DNA from: Chitinophagaceae bacterium UBA4857
GTDB taxonomy: Bacteria > Bacteroidota > Bacteroidia > Chitinophagales > Chitinophagaceae
Length of the DNA stretch: 64,000 nt
Assembly: GCA_002399735.1 (NCBI GenBank)
Contig: DHEF01000017.1
Location: forward strand, 351 to 64,350
Direction: 5' to 3'
Position numbers and translations under genes: made by a program
The notes under the pieces: generated by a model
The model's input: only the letters and a program-made list of their open reading frames with translations
Databases searched by the model: none
Told to the model about the DNA's origin: nothing
Shown: piece after piece, positions 1 through 8,976 of the stretch
Numbering within the stretch: the stretch's first letter is position 1
Layout of the letters: each line of letters starts with the position of its first letter

Positions 1-349
1 CCCGTTAACGTAACTGTATTTATTGGCAAGGTTATGCTTACATTATTACCCGCACTAACTGTTGGAGCCTGATTAGGTGCTGCATTTACGGTTACACTTA
101 CCGTTGACACTGATGAGGCCCCACTATTATCAGTTGCCCTTAACTCAAAGCTATAAACACCTTGGGTTAAACCGTTGATTACTGTTTGTAATTCGGAAGG
201 TGATACAATATTAAAACTGGCCGGACCACTTACCCTACGCCATTGAACACTGGTAATAGTTCCGTCAGCATCACTGGCTGTACCCGTTAACGTAACTGTA
301 TTTATTGGCAAGGTTATGCTTACATTATTACCCGCACTAACTGTTGGAG
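1..349 (-). repeat. Tandem PKD-unit repeat, 282-bp period
   Basis: Bases 1-67 and 283-349 are identical, giving an exact 67-bp direct repeat at a 282-bp (94-codon) spacing inside the partial secreted protein. The flanks diverge from base 68 onward. This marks a recent duplication or gene conversion between adjacent PKD-like domains. The array probably continues past the window edge. Confidence 0.9.
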
Positions 350-3300
350 ACTGGTTACCAGATGCATTTACAGAAATTGTTACCTCCGTGCTATCGCTTA
401 GCCATCCATTATCTACCACCTTTAAACGAAAGGTATATACGCCTGTTATTAAATTGGATACAGTGGGCGTTTTACTAGCGGGTAAATCTATAACTGCAGC
501 ATTTGGACCTGACACTTGCTTCCATTCATAGTAGCTGATAAAAACATTATCGGTACTTTTTGTGCCATCAAGCTTTACGGAAGTACCTGTAATACCTTGA
601 TTAGATCCTGCGTTTGCCACAGGTCTGGTATTAGTAGGTATTCCATAAGTAGAACATGGACTACCGGTACTGGTTCCGTCTACACAATCGGGAGACGTTG
701 AAATATACGATGCAGTTTGCTCAAAAGGGTTTACCGGTGTTGGCCATGTACGATTCCACGCAGATTGCCTTAGAGCGGTAATTGTACCATTTGCACTTCT
801 TATCTGACCGGCCAATACACTTGCTTTATTACGTCCCCAGCAATATAATTGCCCATCTTTATCAATAGCATAGGTATAAAAGGTATAAACATTACTTCCA
901 AAAACATCTTCAAACTTAATGGTTGGAGCAATAAGGGTAGGTACTTTAACAATTTCATCACTTGCAAAAGTAAAATCCCATGCATACTGGGGGCTATAAT
1001 TTTTCCAATTCCTTTCTTTTCCTATACCAACTGTACCTTCAGCATTCACGCCCCAACCATACAGACTTCCATCTTCCAATATAACATGAGTTGATACAGT
1101 ATTAGTTACAATTTTCTTTATAGGCAAAGGAAGTTTGTTCATAATATTAACCAGGACTCTAGGCGTTGGATAAGCCTGACCATTACCTGAAGGATAAGTT
1201 AGATCCCCCATTTGATTACCATTATGTCCCCAGCCATATAACTGGCCATTACTAGCTAATGCATAGTTAAAAGAACCTGAACCTGCTATTTGTGTAATAT
1301 TACTTAACCCGGTTAATTGATGAGGGCTCGCATAATCCATTCCAGTAGCAGCATACCCTAAATTATTATTTGCTACTCTTCCCCAGGTCCAAACCGTTCC
1401 ATCTGTACAAAGAGCTATGGCAAAATTTCCGGCAACAATTTGTTTTACACGTCTGTTACCTGGAATGAAAATCTGAACAGGCTTTCTTGTATTACTATTA
1501 GATTCAATTGCATCAGTACCATTCCCCCTCATTCCTGCCAAAGTTCTTCCCCATACCCACAGCGTTCCATCGTCTTTTACTGCAAAAAAACCATTGTGTC
1601 CACCATCGCTTGTTTTAACAAAATATCCCACTGCGGTAACTACCCTGTTAAATAAATTTCCAGCACTATCTCTCTCAATTTTTCTTGGATATAAAATGGG
1701 ATGTGTGACGTCGCCCTGGCCATGTTGCCCTTGGTCATTATCACCGAAAACCCATACGTATCCATTCTCATCAACTGCCCCCCCGCCGTGAAGGCCGCCT
1801 ATAGCGGCCTTAAACTTCAAATCGAATGGAGTTACAGGAATACGTCGGGGTATGCCGGGTGTACCTTGTCCGTTAGTACCAATATTGGAAATATTCCCTA
1901 AACCCCATAAATGTTTATCACTATCAATAAAGAATGTTTGGTACTCACCTAAACCAACAATTGTTTTAGGGTTACTATTTGCACCTTCACCTAATCCGGA
2001 TGATGGAGGATTTACAATTACAGCAAAGGTTCTGGAAGTATGTAGCCCTTCTCTATCTGTTGCAGTAAACCTTACATTATAAGAACCGGCAATTAAACCG
2101 GTATAGTCTGTTGAAATATTAGTGGCATTAACAAAATTTCCGGTATTTGGACCAGAAACCTGCTCCCAACGATACGTCAAACCAGTAGCATCATCATCAT
2201 TAACCTGAGCTACTAATGTGGCTCTATCTGTTGGTAATGTTATTATTTGATCTGTTATAACTGATACAACCGGGGCTGTATTAGGCTCAGACGTTTTAAT
2301 AACAGTTACTTGTCCGACACTTACCTGAAGAATGCTGTTTATCGTTAATCTAAAAACATAAGTACCGTTAACTAGTCCCGATACGTTAGTGGTAATATTT
2401 GAAGGGGATACTATATTAGCAGTGTTGGGGCCGCTCACCTGCGACCATGTTTGCCTGATAATGCTACCAAGAGAAGCACTGCCATTTAATGTAGTAGAAG
2501 TAGCAGTAATATTTTGTTGGCTGCCGGGGTTTACAACCAATGGCGGTTCTTGAGAAGGTTGATTGGATGTAGCCGGAAGAGTTGTATCACCTTGTCTTAA
2601 CATCCATTGAAAAATAGAAGAGCCGTCTTTATATGTCCCCATTGCATTGGGCTGTGCGGCGGTAGTAATATTACGCCCCAAAGGACTTCCAACACTCACA
2701 AAATCATGTTTGTTTGGATTATACATATCATTCCAGCAACAGTGTGTACCACTACCAAAATTTTCATATGCAAAGTAAGCGGAGGTTGGCGCCACTGCAT
2801 TCATGGCATTTTTTATATTCCATACACCACGGCCATCATTAGTACCTTCTAATCCAAAAAACTTTCCATTATATTTTTGAGCCCATACGCCAAACGCAGA
2901 CCAGCCCGGATGATTGTATCCAATAGAAAGATCGTTAGCAACTCCTTGTAAAGCAGTAAAACTCGTAATCATTCTCATATAACTTTCATCACCCTGACTA
3001 GGAGCATGACTAAGAAAACGTCCCCAGGTCATCCCCCCCATTGAAAGACCTCCTACATGGACTGCATTTCGTTTGATTTTAAACTTGTTCAACAAAATTG
3101 TCATCATCTGGTAAACCGGAGTAGGTCTAACATTCATATGATTGACAATTACCGTAACTAAAATCGGGTAATGCGTTCCATTACCTAATACCACTCCACC
3201 ATTCCAGCCATTGTTAAGCCAAAAGTGAGGACCATACGTTTGCAGATTGGCTGCATTGGTTCCTACCTCACCCATACCGGGCATAGTTATAATAGCAGGT

Positions 3301-3533
3301 CGGGAAGCAGTATCCTTATGGTTAGGGGTAAACATGTGAATAGGGCGGGTAATTCTTAATGTCCATGTATGTAAGGCTGACCCTGAACCTGTGGTAAAGA
3401 CAGTGTCATAAGTAACCATATCACTAGCACTACCTTGAGCAAAAGATTTGGAAACTAATAAAACAAACAGGCATACGAGTAAAAAGCAACGCTTAAATAA
3501 AGCTCCGCTAGAGAAATAAAATCTGGTGTTCAT
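1..3533 (-). CDS. Partial giant secreted protein: esterase-like head, PKD-like domains, RCC1 propeller, PKD-like repeats (C-terminus outside window)
   Basis: The frame is open from the ATG at 3533 to the window edge, about 1177 residues, with no stop seen. It begins with a basic and hydrophobic signal peptide ending near SFAQ (about residue 37). Residues about 60-340 look like an alpha/beta-hydrolase: a G-L-S-M-G nucleophile elbow puts Ser at 164, and a GTH motif puts a candidate His at 264. Two PKD/K319L-like beta domains follow (about 350-510). Then comes a run of W-G-x-N blades typical of an RCC1 propeller (about 520-945), then at least three more PKD-like domains running off the edge. The last two PKD units share exact DNA stretches. 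A T9SS sorting domain would be expected beyond the edge but cannot be seen. The domain calls are from motifs; substrate and role (polymer esterase or adhesin) are inference. Confidence 0.85.
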   Translation of the reverse strand, partial: MNTRFYFSSGALFKRCFLLVCLFVLLVSKSFAQGSASDMVTYDTVFTTGSGSALHTWTLRITRPIHMFTPNHKDTASRPAIITMPGMGEVGTNAANLQTYGPHFWLNNGWNGGVVLGNGTHYPILVTVIVNHMNVRPTPVYQMMTILLNKFKIKRNAVHVGGLSMGGMTWGRFLSHAPSQGDESYMRMITSFTALQGVANDLSIGYNHPGWSAFGVWAQKYNGKFFGLEGTNDGRGVWNIKNAMNAVAPTSAYFAYENFGSGTHCCWNDMYNPNKHDFVSVGSPLGRNITTAAQPNAMGTYKDGSSIFQWMLRQGDTTLPATSNQPSQEPPLVVNPGSQQNITATSTTLNGSASLGSIIRQTWSQVSGPNTANIVSPSNITTNVSGLVNGTYVFRLTINSILQVSVGQVTVIKTSEPNTAPVVSVITDQIITLPTDRATLVAQVNDDDATGLTYRWEQVSGPNTGNFVNATNISTDYTGLIAGSYNVRFTATDREGLHTSRTFAVIVNPPSSGLGEGANSNPKTIVGLGEYQTFFIDSDKHLWGLGNISNIGTNGQGTPGIPRRIPVTPFDLKFKAAIGGLHGGGAVDENGYVWVFGDNDQGQHGQGDVTHPILYPRKIERDSAGNLFNRVVTAVGYFVKTSDGGHNGFFAVKDDGTLWVWGRTLAGMRGNGTDAIESNSNTRKPVQIFIPGNRRVKQIVAGNFAIALCTDGTVWTWGRVANNNLGYAATGMDYASPHQLTGLSNITQIAGSGSFNYALASNGQLYGWGHNGNQMGDLTYPSGNGQAYPTPRVLVNIMNKLPLPIKKIVTNTVSTHVILEDGSLYGWGVNAEGTVGIGKERNWKNYSPQYAWDFTFASDEIVKVPTLIAPTIKFEDVFGSNVYTFYTYAIDKDGQLYCWGRNKASVLAGQIRSANGTITALRQSAWNRTWPTPVNPFEQTASYISTSPDCVDGTSTGSPCSTYGIPTNTRPVANAGSNQGITGTSVKLDGTKSTDNVFISYYEWKQVSGPNAAVIDLPASKTPTVSNLITGVYTFRLKVVDNGWLSDSTEVTISVNASGNQSPTVSAGNNVSITLPINTVTLTGTASDADGTITSVQWRRVSGPASFNIVSPSELQTVINGLTQGVYSFELRATDNSGASSVSTVSVTVNAAPNQAPTVSAGNNVSITLPINTVTLT

Positions 3534-3693
3534 AAGAAACGGATATTTAGGATTTTTCAGAAAATGCTTAATAAAAAATAAAAAAATAAAAAGGTTTTTC
3601 ACAATGTAAATATAAACCAGTAAATCGTTCGAAAAAAGCAATAAATGTACCAAAGACACAAAAAAAAGAATTGTGGAAATTCTGTTAATAACT

Positions 3694-3722
3694 TTCAAAC
3701 GCAGTAGCAGCAAGCGTTTGAA
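3694..3722. repeat. Short inverted repeat (9-bp arms)
   Basis: TTCAAACGC at 3694-3702 pairs perfectly with GCGTTTGAA at 3714-3722 across an 11-base loop. It lies about 160 bp upstream of the secreted protein gene. There is no following T run, so a terminator is unlikely; it could be a protein-binding site or leader structure. Confidence 0.5.
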
Positions 3723-4118
3723 GAAACTGAACAAAAACACAAAAGTTAATCCTCTTGGGACTCTTCTACACTTTTTAGCGTGTTTATACGCAAAAAACAA
3801 TCTGTAAAAAAACACACTCTAGCTTTAATCAAATACACCAAGATGTAGTTGATGATGTAATAGTATTGTTTTTTTACATTATGAACAAATGCCTGAGTAT
3901 GCACAAATGTGATTTGCATCAAAATAAGCTTTTTAATAAATTAATCAAAAGTTAAAGAGCACGATTATATTACTTATTTTCAGAGATATAGAAGGCGTCT
4001 TGATTGTAATCAAAAAAATCAGATATTGACAGGTGTGGAAAAAAACATGGCTATAATTTTAAGCAAAAGCTGCTACCAGCCTGGTTTAAGGGGGGCCAAA
4101 TTGCTGAACAAGGATATA

Positions 4119-4178
4119 CAGTTGAACGGAGCGTCGCAAGGGACGATTATCTGTGTTACTACAGCCGGTAACAAAATA
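4119..4178 (+). repeat. Dispersed repeat family A, copy A1
   Basis: It contains the core GAACGGAGCGTCGCAAGGGA followed by an ACGAT...GTTACTACAGCCGGTAACA arm. The same core recurs at 7497-7560 and 31990-32066, and the right arm matches 40221-40287. It lacks the left AATAGAATTACTG arm seen in fuller copies. It sits between genes. Confidence 0.8.
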
Positions 4179-4301
4179 ATAGAACTTATAATCAATATTA
4201 CCTCTTGAAAAAATGAATGAAAAAGAAGTACATTTAGGTTTGCTATAACACAATGTAACAAGCCCCAAGTTGCTTATAACTGAACTATTTATAAAAGAAG
4301 T

Positions 4302-4748
4302 ATGCGTATATTGTTTTTTATGTTTTTTATTGTAGTGGCATTTATTGCATGTAAAAACAATACGGTAACAGGCAACAAGGTTACTCCGGCTACAATTGAC
4401 AATATAAATGAACCAGTACCTCCAGTGAGTAAAGATTACTCAGGCCAGCCCGACACAATGCAAACTATTAATAAAATAGATAGCGTTTTGTATAAAACCG
4501 GTTACGCACTTGTAAATGGAAGTGATTGCGCAGCATGTCATAAAACTGATGTAAGAGCAATTGGCCCATCTTATAGCGAAATAGCCAATAAATACAAATT
4601 AACTACAGCAATAACGGATACTCTTGTCAATAGGATTATTAATGGCTCCGGTAATGTATGGGGCTCATTCCCCATGCCTGCCCACCTTTCTATTTCAAAA
4701 GAAGATGCAAAAAAAATGATTGCCTACATTTTTTCATATAAAAAATAA
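4302..4748 (+). CDS. Small lipoprotein c-type cytochrome (class I)
   Basis: This is a 148-residue protein with a lipoprotein signal (hydrophobic stretch ending in FIAC, lipidated Cys17), a roughly 45-residue linker and a single-heme cytochrome c domain. The heme motif is CAACH at residues 76-80. Met125 in a P-M-P context is the likely sixth ligand. Length and layout match c551/c552-type electron carriers anchored to a membrane in Bacteroidota, which serve respiration or a secreted dehydrogenase. The gene stands alone, facing the GT-C gene at 4766 with only 17 bp between the stops and no clear terminator. The specific electron partner cannot be told. Confidence 0.88.
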   Translation: MRILFFMFFIVVAFIACKNNTVTGNKVTPATIDNINEPVPPVSKDYSGQPDTMQTINKIDSVLYKTGYALVNGSDCAACHKTDVRAIGPSYSEIANKYKLTTAITDTLVNRIINGSGNVWGSFPMPAHLSISKEDAKKMIAYIFSYKK

Positions 4749-4765
4749 AACAGGAACAACTGTTT

Positions 4766-6415
4766 TTATCGCCTTATATACACTTCAATTGAACCGCTTG
4801 TCTCTCCGCGTCGGGGCGCAGGAAAAGCATCTACTTTATTGTAGTATGCGGCTAAAGTATCTCGTACACGAAAGGGGTAAAAATTATTTAATGAAGGAAT
4901 GTATTCAAACAATACCAGATCGTACTCATTGTTTTTAATTTTTGTTTCAAACATTTCTGCTTGTTTGTTAAACATGCCTACGCCTAAGTGATACCACAAA
5001 GGATAATGACTTCCTTTTTCCAGCTTGTAGGGTATTTCTACAGCTAATGGTGTTAACTCACTCATATTCAAAACCTTCAAATCCTTTTTTGTTTTTACCA
5101 GGTCCATCGAAAGTATTCTGTTAATACCTTGAATGGTAGGCTCGGGCATATAAATTTTATGAAAGGATTTTAAATTTGAAAACCTCCATTTTGATTCCGG
5201 AATATCATTAGAATCAGGCACCGAAAGATTGATCATATAAGTTTCCTTATTAACCAGATTTTCTTCTGAGTCTGAATTTTTGTTTTCTAAAACAATTTCT
5301 TTACGGTTTAAAATTCGATGAATATACTTCCAGTACACCCCACTCCACCATAATAATATTCCTAAAGATCCGATTACTAAAATCTGAACTGGTTGTAACT
5401 TGTATTGCACCAGGTTTAATAAACTATATAGTATGTATACAAATGCAAAACCATGATAAAAAATATTATTATCAGGCGGCGTATAGCTGGTAACCTGAAA
5501 AACGGTTGCCTCCAATAGTATACCTAAGGTTAATAACAAAAACAACATTTCTTTCTTGTCATTCCACAAGTCTTTCCAACTTTTAAACCGTAGAAAAACT
5601 AATATAACAATAAGAAAAGCATAAAACTTTATAAACTGAGAGCCAGAGAAGAAATCATCAAACAATTCAAAGCCCGAAACTCTGGAAGAATGTGGTGCCT
5701 GCCCATGGTTAAACCAATAACCAAAATCATGTGCAACAAAAGAAATTATAAATAAAGACAGTATTACACCAAACGATAGTAAATAACTGATTAACGGAAG
5801 CCATTTTTTAGACTGAACCGACACATAAAAAGTAAAAGCAAGGCCTAATAAAACGGCCATAGCGCCAGCATCTTGCTTAGTAAGAAAAGAGCATGTTATA
5901 AACAAAGATGCCAGAATAATATTGATAACAATATTCCGGTTATTATTTACTACAAGCAAAGCCTTGAATAAGAATGCAAATCCGATTAATTCGTAAACTA
6001 TAACTGTATTATTATACCAAGGCCAAAAGTTGAAAAACGAGAACGATAGACAGAAAAGTAAGACGGCGATAAAACTAATTACAGTATTTACACCCATACT
6101 TTTAAGTATAGAACGAAAAGCAAGTCCGGAAATGATATTGATAAATACTTGCGCTTTAACCAACGTAATCATCTGGGGACCAAAAATTTTAAAGAAAATA
6201 CCCGGAATAATCCAGTACATACCCCCAAGTGGGGTACCAAAATCTCTGAAAGGCAATTCTCCCTGACTAATACGGTAAGCGCCTTCCCAGGATAAAAAAA
6301 TATTAACCCTATACGGAAAACTAAAAAATAATGGTACAGCTGCTAATAAAACAATTAAAACCACTTGTGCAATTGATAAAAATCTGTTGCTAACAATAAT
6401 GTTTTTAAAATTCAT
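4766..6415 (-). CDS. Polytopic membrane glycosyltransferase-like protein (GT-C / GT39-like)
   Basis: The frame is 560 codons from 6448; I prefer the internal ATG at 6415 (MNFKNII...), which leads straight into the first membrane helix, but 6448 stays possible. It has many hydrophobic helices over the first ~400 residues and a soluble C-terminal part rich in charged residues. After the first helix there is an acidic W-E-G-A-Y motif, then a F-R-D-F-G-T-P-L-G-G loop. That pattern is typical of GT-C enzymes that move sugars from polyprenyl-phosphate donors on the periplasmic side. The gene is divergent from the UbiA gene. Acceptor and sugar are unknown; a lipid-linked pentose donor made next door is an inference. 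Confidence 0.7.
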   Translation of the reverse strand: MNFKNIIVSNRFLSIAQVVLIVLLAAVPLFFSFPYRVNIFLSWEGAYRISQGELPFRDFGTPLGGMYWIIPGIFFKIFGPQMITLVKAQVFINIISGLAFRSILKSMGVNTVISFIAVLLFCLSFSFFNFWPWYNNTVIVYELIGFAFLFKALLVVNNNRNIVINIILASLFITCSFLTKQDAGAMAVLLGLAFTFYVSVQSKKWLPLISYLLSFGVILSLFIISFVAHDFGYWFNHGQAPHSSRVSGFELFDDFFSGSQFIKFYAFLIVILVFLRFKSWKDLWNDKKEMLFLLLTLGILLEATVFQVTSYTPPDNNIFYHGFAFVYILYSLLNLVQYKLQPVQILVIGSLGILLWWSGVYWKYIHRILNRKEIVLENKNSDSEENLVNKETYMINLSVPDSNDIPESKWRFSNLKSFHKIYMPEPTIQGINRILSMDLVKTKKDLKVLNMSELTPLAVEIPYKLEKGSHYPLWYHLGVGMFNKQAEMFETKIKNNEYDLVLFEYIPSLNNFYPFRVRDTLAAYYNKVDAFPAPRRGETSGSIEVYIRR

Positions 6416-6563
6416 GAGAAAGGGCTTTTGAATGTAAACATATAGCAAAAAGTATAATTGTAAAAGCTATGTTTAAAATTATAGGAGTATATCACAATAA
6501 TATATCAGTATATTATATTTTATGCGGATTAGTTTGTATTTTGCCTCATAATACTCTTACCAA

Positions 6564-7448
6564 GTGGCATACATTAAACTTTTACGACCAAAAGATTGGG
6601 CAAAAAATTTTTTTCTCTTCATTCCACTTTTTTTTGCCGGCGAAATAACAAATACTGTTAAGATACTTGAGCTATTACTGGGCTTTATTGCTTTCTCTGC
6701 CGCAGCAAGCAGTATATATATACTTAACGATTATAAAGATATTGAAGATGATAAAAAACACCCGGTAAAAAAATTCAGACCATTGGCAAGTGGTGCTGTT
6801 TCAAAACCGGCAGCCTTAACCATTTCCGTTTTACTTATTATAGGCGCTTTTACACTTGCATGGTTTATTCGTGATAAGTTTCTATTTGTATTAGCAATTT
6901 ATTATTTAATTAATCTTGGCTACTCCTTCGGATTAAAAAATATTTCTATTCTCGATATTATACTTCTTGCAGCAGGATTTGTGCTTCGGGTAAAAGCCGG
7001 CTCGGTAATAGCTTTTATACCATTATCAGAATGGATAATTATAATGGTATTCCTGTTAGCACTTTTTATGGCAATTGGTAAACGCAGAGACGATGTATTA
7101 CTGAAAATAAATTCCGGTATGGATATGCGAAAGTCAATAAAAGGCTACAATCTTGACTTTTTAAATACCTTACTCTCATTAATATGTGCCGTTATCATCG
7201 TTGCTTATTTTATGTATACAATGTCCGACGAAACAAAAATGCGTCATGATACACACAGGCTTTATTACACCTGTTTATTTGTAGTAGCCGGAATTATGCG
7301 ATATTTGCAAATTATATTTGTAAATGCCGATGCAGGCTCACCAACTAAAATTCTGTACAAAGACCGTTTTATCCAAGTAGTATTATTCTTATGGGTTGCC
7401 AGTTATTTTGGAATCATTTACCTAAAAGATATTTCAATTTTTAAATAA
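6564..7448 (+). CDS. UbiA-family polyprenyl-phosphate phosphoribosyltransferase (DPPR synthase-like)
   Basis: This is a 294-residue membrane protein of the UbiA prenyltransferase superfamily. The first Asp-rich motif is N-D-Y-K-D at residues 55-59, followed by D62/D63 and an H-P-x-K-x-x-R-P stretch (66-73). That stretch is characteristic of the branch that transfers phosphoribose from PRPP to polyprenyl phosphate (Rv3806c-like) rather than quinone enzymes. A second conserved loop with D and R follows a Y-S-F-G-L-K segment. It should make polyprenyl-phosphoryl-5-phosphoribose at the cytoplasmic face. Neighbouring SDR and HAD genes match later steps of the same pathway, which supports the call. 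Confidence 0.82.
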   Translation: MAYIKLLRPKDWAKNFFLFIPLFFAGEITNTVKILELLLGFIAFSAAASSIYILNDYKDIEDDKKHPVKKFRPLASGAVSKPAALTISVLLIIGAFTLAWFIRDKFLFVLAIYYLINLGYSFGLKNISILDIILLAAGFVLRVKAGSVIAFIPLSEWIIIMVFLLALFMAIGKRRDDVLLKINSGMDMRKSIKGYNLDFLNTLLSLICAVIIVAYFMYTMSDETKMRHDTHRLYYTCLFVVAGIMRYLQIIFVNADAGSPTKILYKDRFIQVVLFLWVASYFGIIYLKDISIFK

Positions 7449-7644
7449 ACCGTATTCCTGATTTTTAAATACCCTTGTATTGTAAGCGTATGTTGTGTTA
7501 ACCGGCTTATCGCCTTGATTGATCTTCCGTTGCGACGCTCCGTTCAACAGTAGTAATTCTAATCATCAATACAACAGTAACCAAATATGAGTTGCAAATT
7601 TTTCATTAATCAGGCTACACACCCAAACAAGCCCTTTCTCTATT
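7449..7644. other. Intergenic gap between UbiA and SDR genes
   Basis: This 196-bp gap interrupts an otherwise tight gene row and carries family A copy A2 (7497-7560). In mycobacteria an FAD oxidase (DprE1) acts between the two enzymes flanking this gap. No trace of such a gene is visible here. Confidence 0.55.
7497..7560 (-). repeat. Dispersed repeat family A, copy A2
   Basis: Read on the minus strand it runs AGAATTACTACTGTTGAACG, then GAGCGTCGCAA, then a diverged arm ending in AAGCCGGTTAAC. The core matches A1 and A4. It includes the left AGAATTACT arm that A1 lacks. Confidence 0.8.
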
Positions 7645-8376
7645 ATGTCAACGGTATTAATTATTGGTGCTACATCTGATATTGGATTTGCAACCGCTAA
7701 AAAATTTGCGGCAAATGGCTTTAACATACAACTTGCCGGCCGGGAGACAAGCATACTTGAGCCCATGTGTTCCGATATAGCCATACGTTACAATGTTATT
7801 TGCACCACGCATAAATTTGATGTCACATTATTTGATACGCACGAACAATTTTTTCATTCGCTTGCTACCAAACCTACAGTAACCGTATGTGTTGTGGGTT
7901 ACATGAAAGACAATGAGATGGTGATAAAAAGTCAAGCGGAAACTTTAACAACCATTAACTCAAATTATGCCGGGCCGGTTTCCATACTTAATATTATTAG
8001 TGCTTACTATGCCAGCCAACAAAACGGCACTATTGTAGGTATAAGTTCAGTAGCAGGGTTAAGAGGAAGACAGAGTAATTATATTTACGGAAGTGCTAAA
8101 GCCGGTTTTACGGCCTATTTATCCGGGCTGCGTAATAAGTTATTTGAAAGTAAAGTTCATGTTGTTACAGTTTTGCCGGGTTTCGTAAACACAAAAATGA
8201 CGGCCGATTTAAATTTACCCAAACTATTAACGGCTCAACCGGAAGATGTTGGTAACGCAATATTCAACGCAGTAAAAAAGAAAAAAAATACCATATATGT
8301 AAAATGGTTCTGGCGTTGGATTATGTTAATAATTGTATCAGTACCTGAGTTCATATTTAAAAAGAAAAAGCTGTGA
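7645..8376 (+). CDS. Short-chain dehydrogenase, DprE2-like (polyprenyl-phosphate-pentose epimerisation step)
   Basis: This is a 243-residue Rossmann protein. The N-terminal nucleotide motif is G-A-T-S-D-I-G (8-14), with catalytic Ser134/135, Tyr148 and Lys152 in Y-G-S-A-K. The C-terminus adds a W-rich hydrophobic and then basic tail (WFWRWIM...FIFKKKKL). That tail suits the DprE2 type, which reduces polyprenyl-phosphoryl-2-keto-ribose to arabinose at the membrane. The HAD gene overlaps its stop by 4 bp. Generic SDR activity is certain from the motifs; the DprE2 role rests on the UbiA and HAD neighbours. No DprE1-type FAD oxidase, which would supply its substrate, is present nearby. Confidence 0.75.
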   Translation: MSTVLIIGATSDIGFATAKKFAANGFNIQLAGRETSILEPMCSDIAIRYNVICTTHKFDVTLFDTHEQFFHSLATKPTVTVCVVGYMKDNEMVIKSQAETLTTINSNYAGPVSILNIISAYYASQQNGTIVGISSVAGLRGRQSNYIYGSAKAGFTAYLSGLRNKLFESKVHVVTVLPGFVNTKMTADLNLPKLLTAQPEDVGNAIFNAVKKKKNTIYVKWFWRWIMLIIVSVPEFIFKKKKL

Positions 8377-8969
8377 AAAAAGAAATTGCTTTTTTTGACT
8401 TTGATGGAACCATCACTACAAAAGATACCTTGCTGGAGTTTATAAAATATAGTAAAGGCACTTTTGCTATGTATTGGGGGTTCTTGCTCAACAGTCCTTT
8501 TTTAGTGGCTTATAAACTTAAAATAATTACTAACCAGCGGGCCAAAGAAAAGGTTTTAAAGTACTTTTTCGGGGGCATGAATATTATAGAATTCAACAAT
8601 TATTGTGAAAAATTTTCTACCAATATTATTCCGTCCTTATTAAGGCCAAAGGCAATAGAAGCTATACAGAAATTTAAAGCATCCGACACCAGTGTTGTAA
8701 TAGTATCTGCATCACCCGAAAACTGGATAAAGCCCTGGGCAGATGGTTTGGGCCTGCAATTATTGGCCACCCAGTTAGTTATTAACGAACAAAAAATAAC
8801 CGGCGATATTGTAGGTTTAAATTGTTACGGTCCCGAAAAAGTTTGTCGTATAAAAAACCATTATGATTTAAACGATTACAATACAATTTATGCGTATGGC
8901 GATAGTGGTGGGGATACAGACATGTTAAACATTTCTTCTCAGCCTCATTTTAAGCCATTTAGAGACTAA
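8373..8969 (+). CDS. HAD-IB family phosphatase (possible polyprenyl-phosphoribose phosphatase)
   Basis: This is a 198-residue haloacid-dehalogenase-fold hydrolase. Motif I is D-F-D-G-T with Asp9/Asp11, motif II the Ser of V-S-A-S-P, and motif IV Y-G-D-S-G-G-D near the C-terminus. This pattern and length match HAD subfamily IB (TIGR01490-like). It starts with GTG at 8373, overlapping the SDR stop as GTGA, so translation is probably coupled. In this setting it may remove the 5-phosphate from polyprenyl-phosphoryl-phosphoribose, the job done by Rv3807c in mycobacteria. A PSP-like phosphomonoesterase of other specificity is the alternative. Confidence 0.78.
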   Translation: MKKEIAFFDFDGTITTKDTLLEFIKYSKGTFAMYWGFLLNSPFLVAYKLKIITNQRAKEKVLKYFFGGMNIIEFNNYCEKFSTNIIPSLLRPKAIEAIQKFKASDTSVVIVSASPENWIKPWADGLGLQLLATQLVINEQKITGDIVGLNCYGPEKVCRIKNHYDLNDYNTIYAYGDSGGDTDMLNISSQPHFKPFRD

Positions 8970-8976
8970 AAATTAC

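Larger units (their letters stand above)
3534..4301. other. Gene-poor 768-bp intergenic region
   Basis: This gap separates the start of the secreted protein gene (leftward) from the cytochrome gene (rightward), so it should hold both promoters. I see no convincing gene. It holds an inverted repeat at 3694-3722 (9-bp arms TTCAAACGC / GCGTTTGAA, 11-nt loop) with no T tract, and a family A dispersed repeat at 4119-4178. Sequence between 3540 and 4110 is otherwise AT-rich and unremarkable. No exact TAnnTTTG promoter box was found close to either start. Confidence 0.6.

Noticed and set aside
1..349. Direct repeats considered as a CRISPR array
   Set aside because: Repeat length (67 bp) and 282-bp spacing are in frame with protein domains; no cas genes.
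316..3100. Several short plus-strand frames across the first 3 kb
   Set aside because: They are antisense to one continuous 1177-codon minus-strand frame with a signal peptide and clear domains.
3694..3722. Hairpin considered as tRNA or terminator
   Set aside because: No cloverleaf, no T-loop sequence and no T run.
4026..4208. 60-codon open frame upstream of the cytochrome gene
   Set aside because: It reads through repeat A1 and an overlapping frame on the other strand is equally long; no protein-like features.
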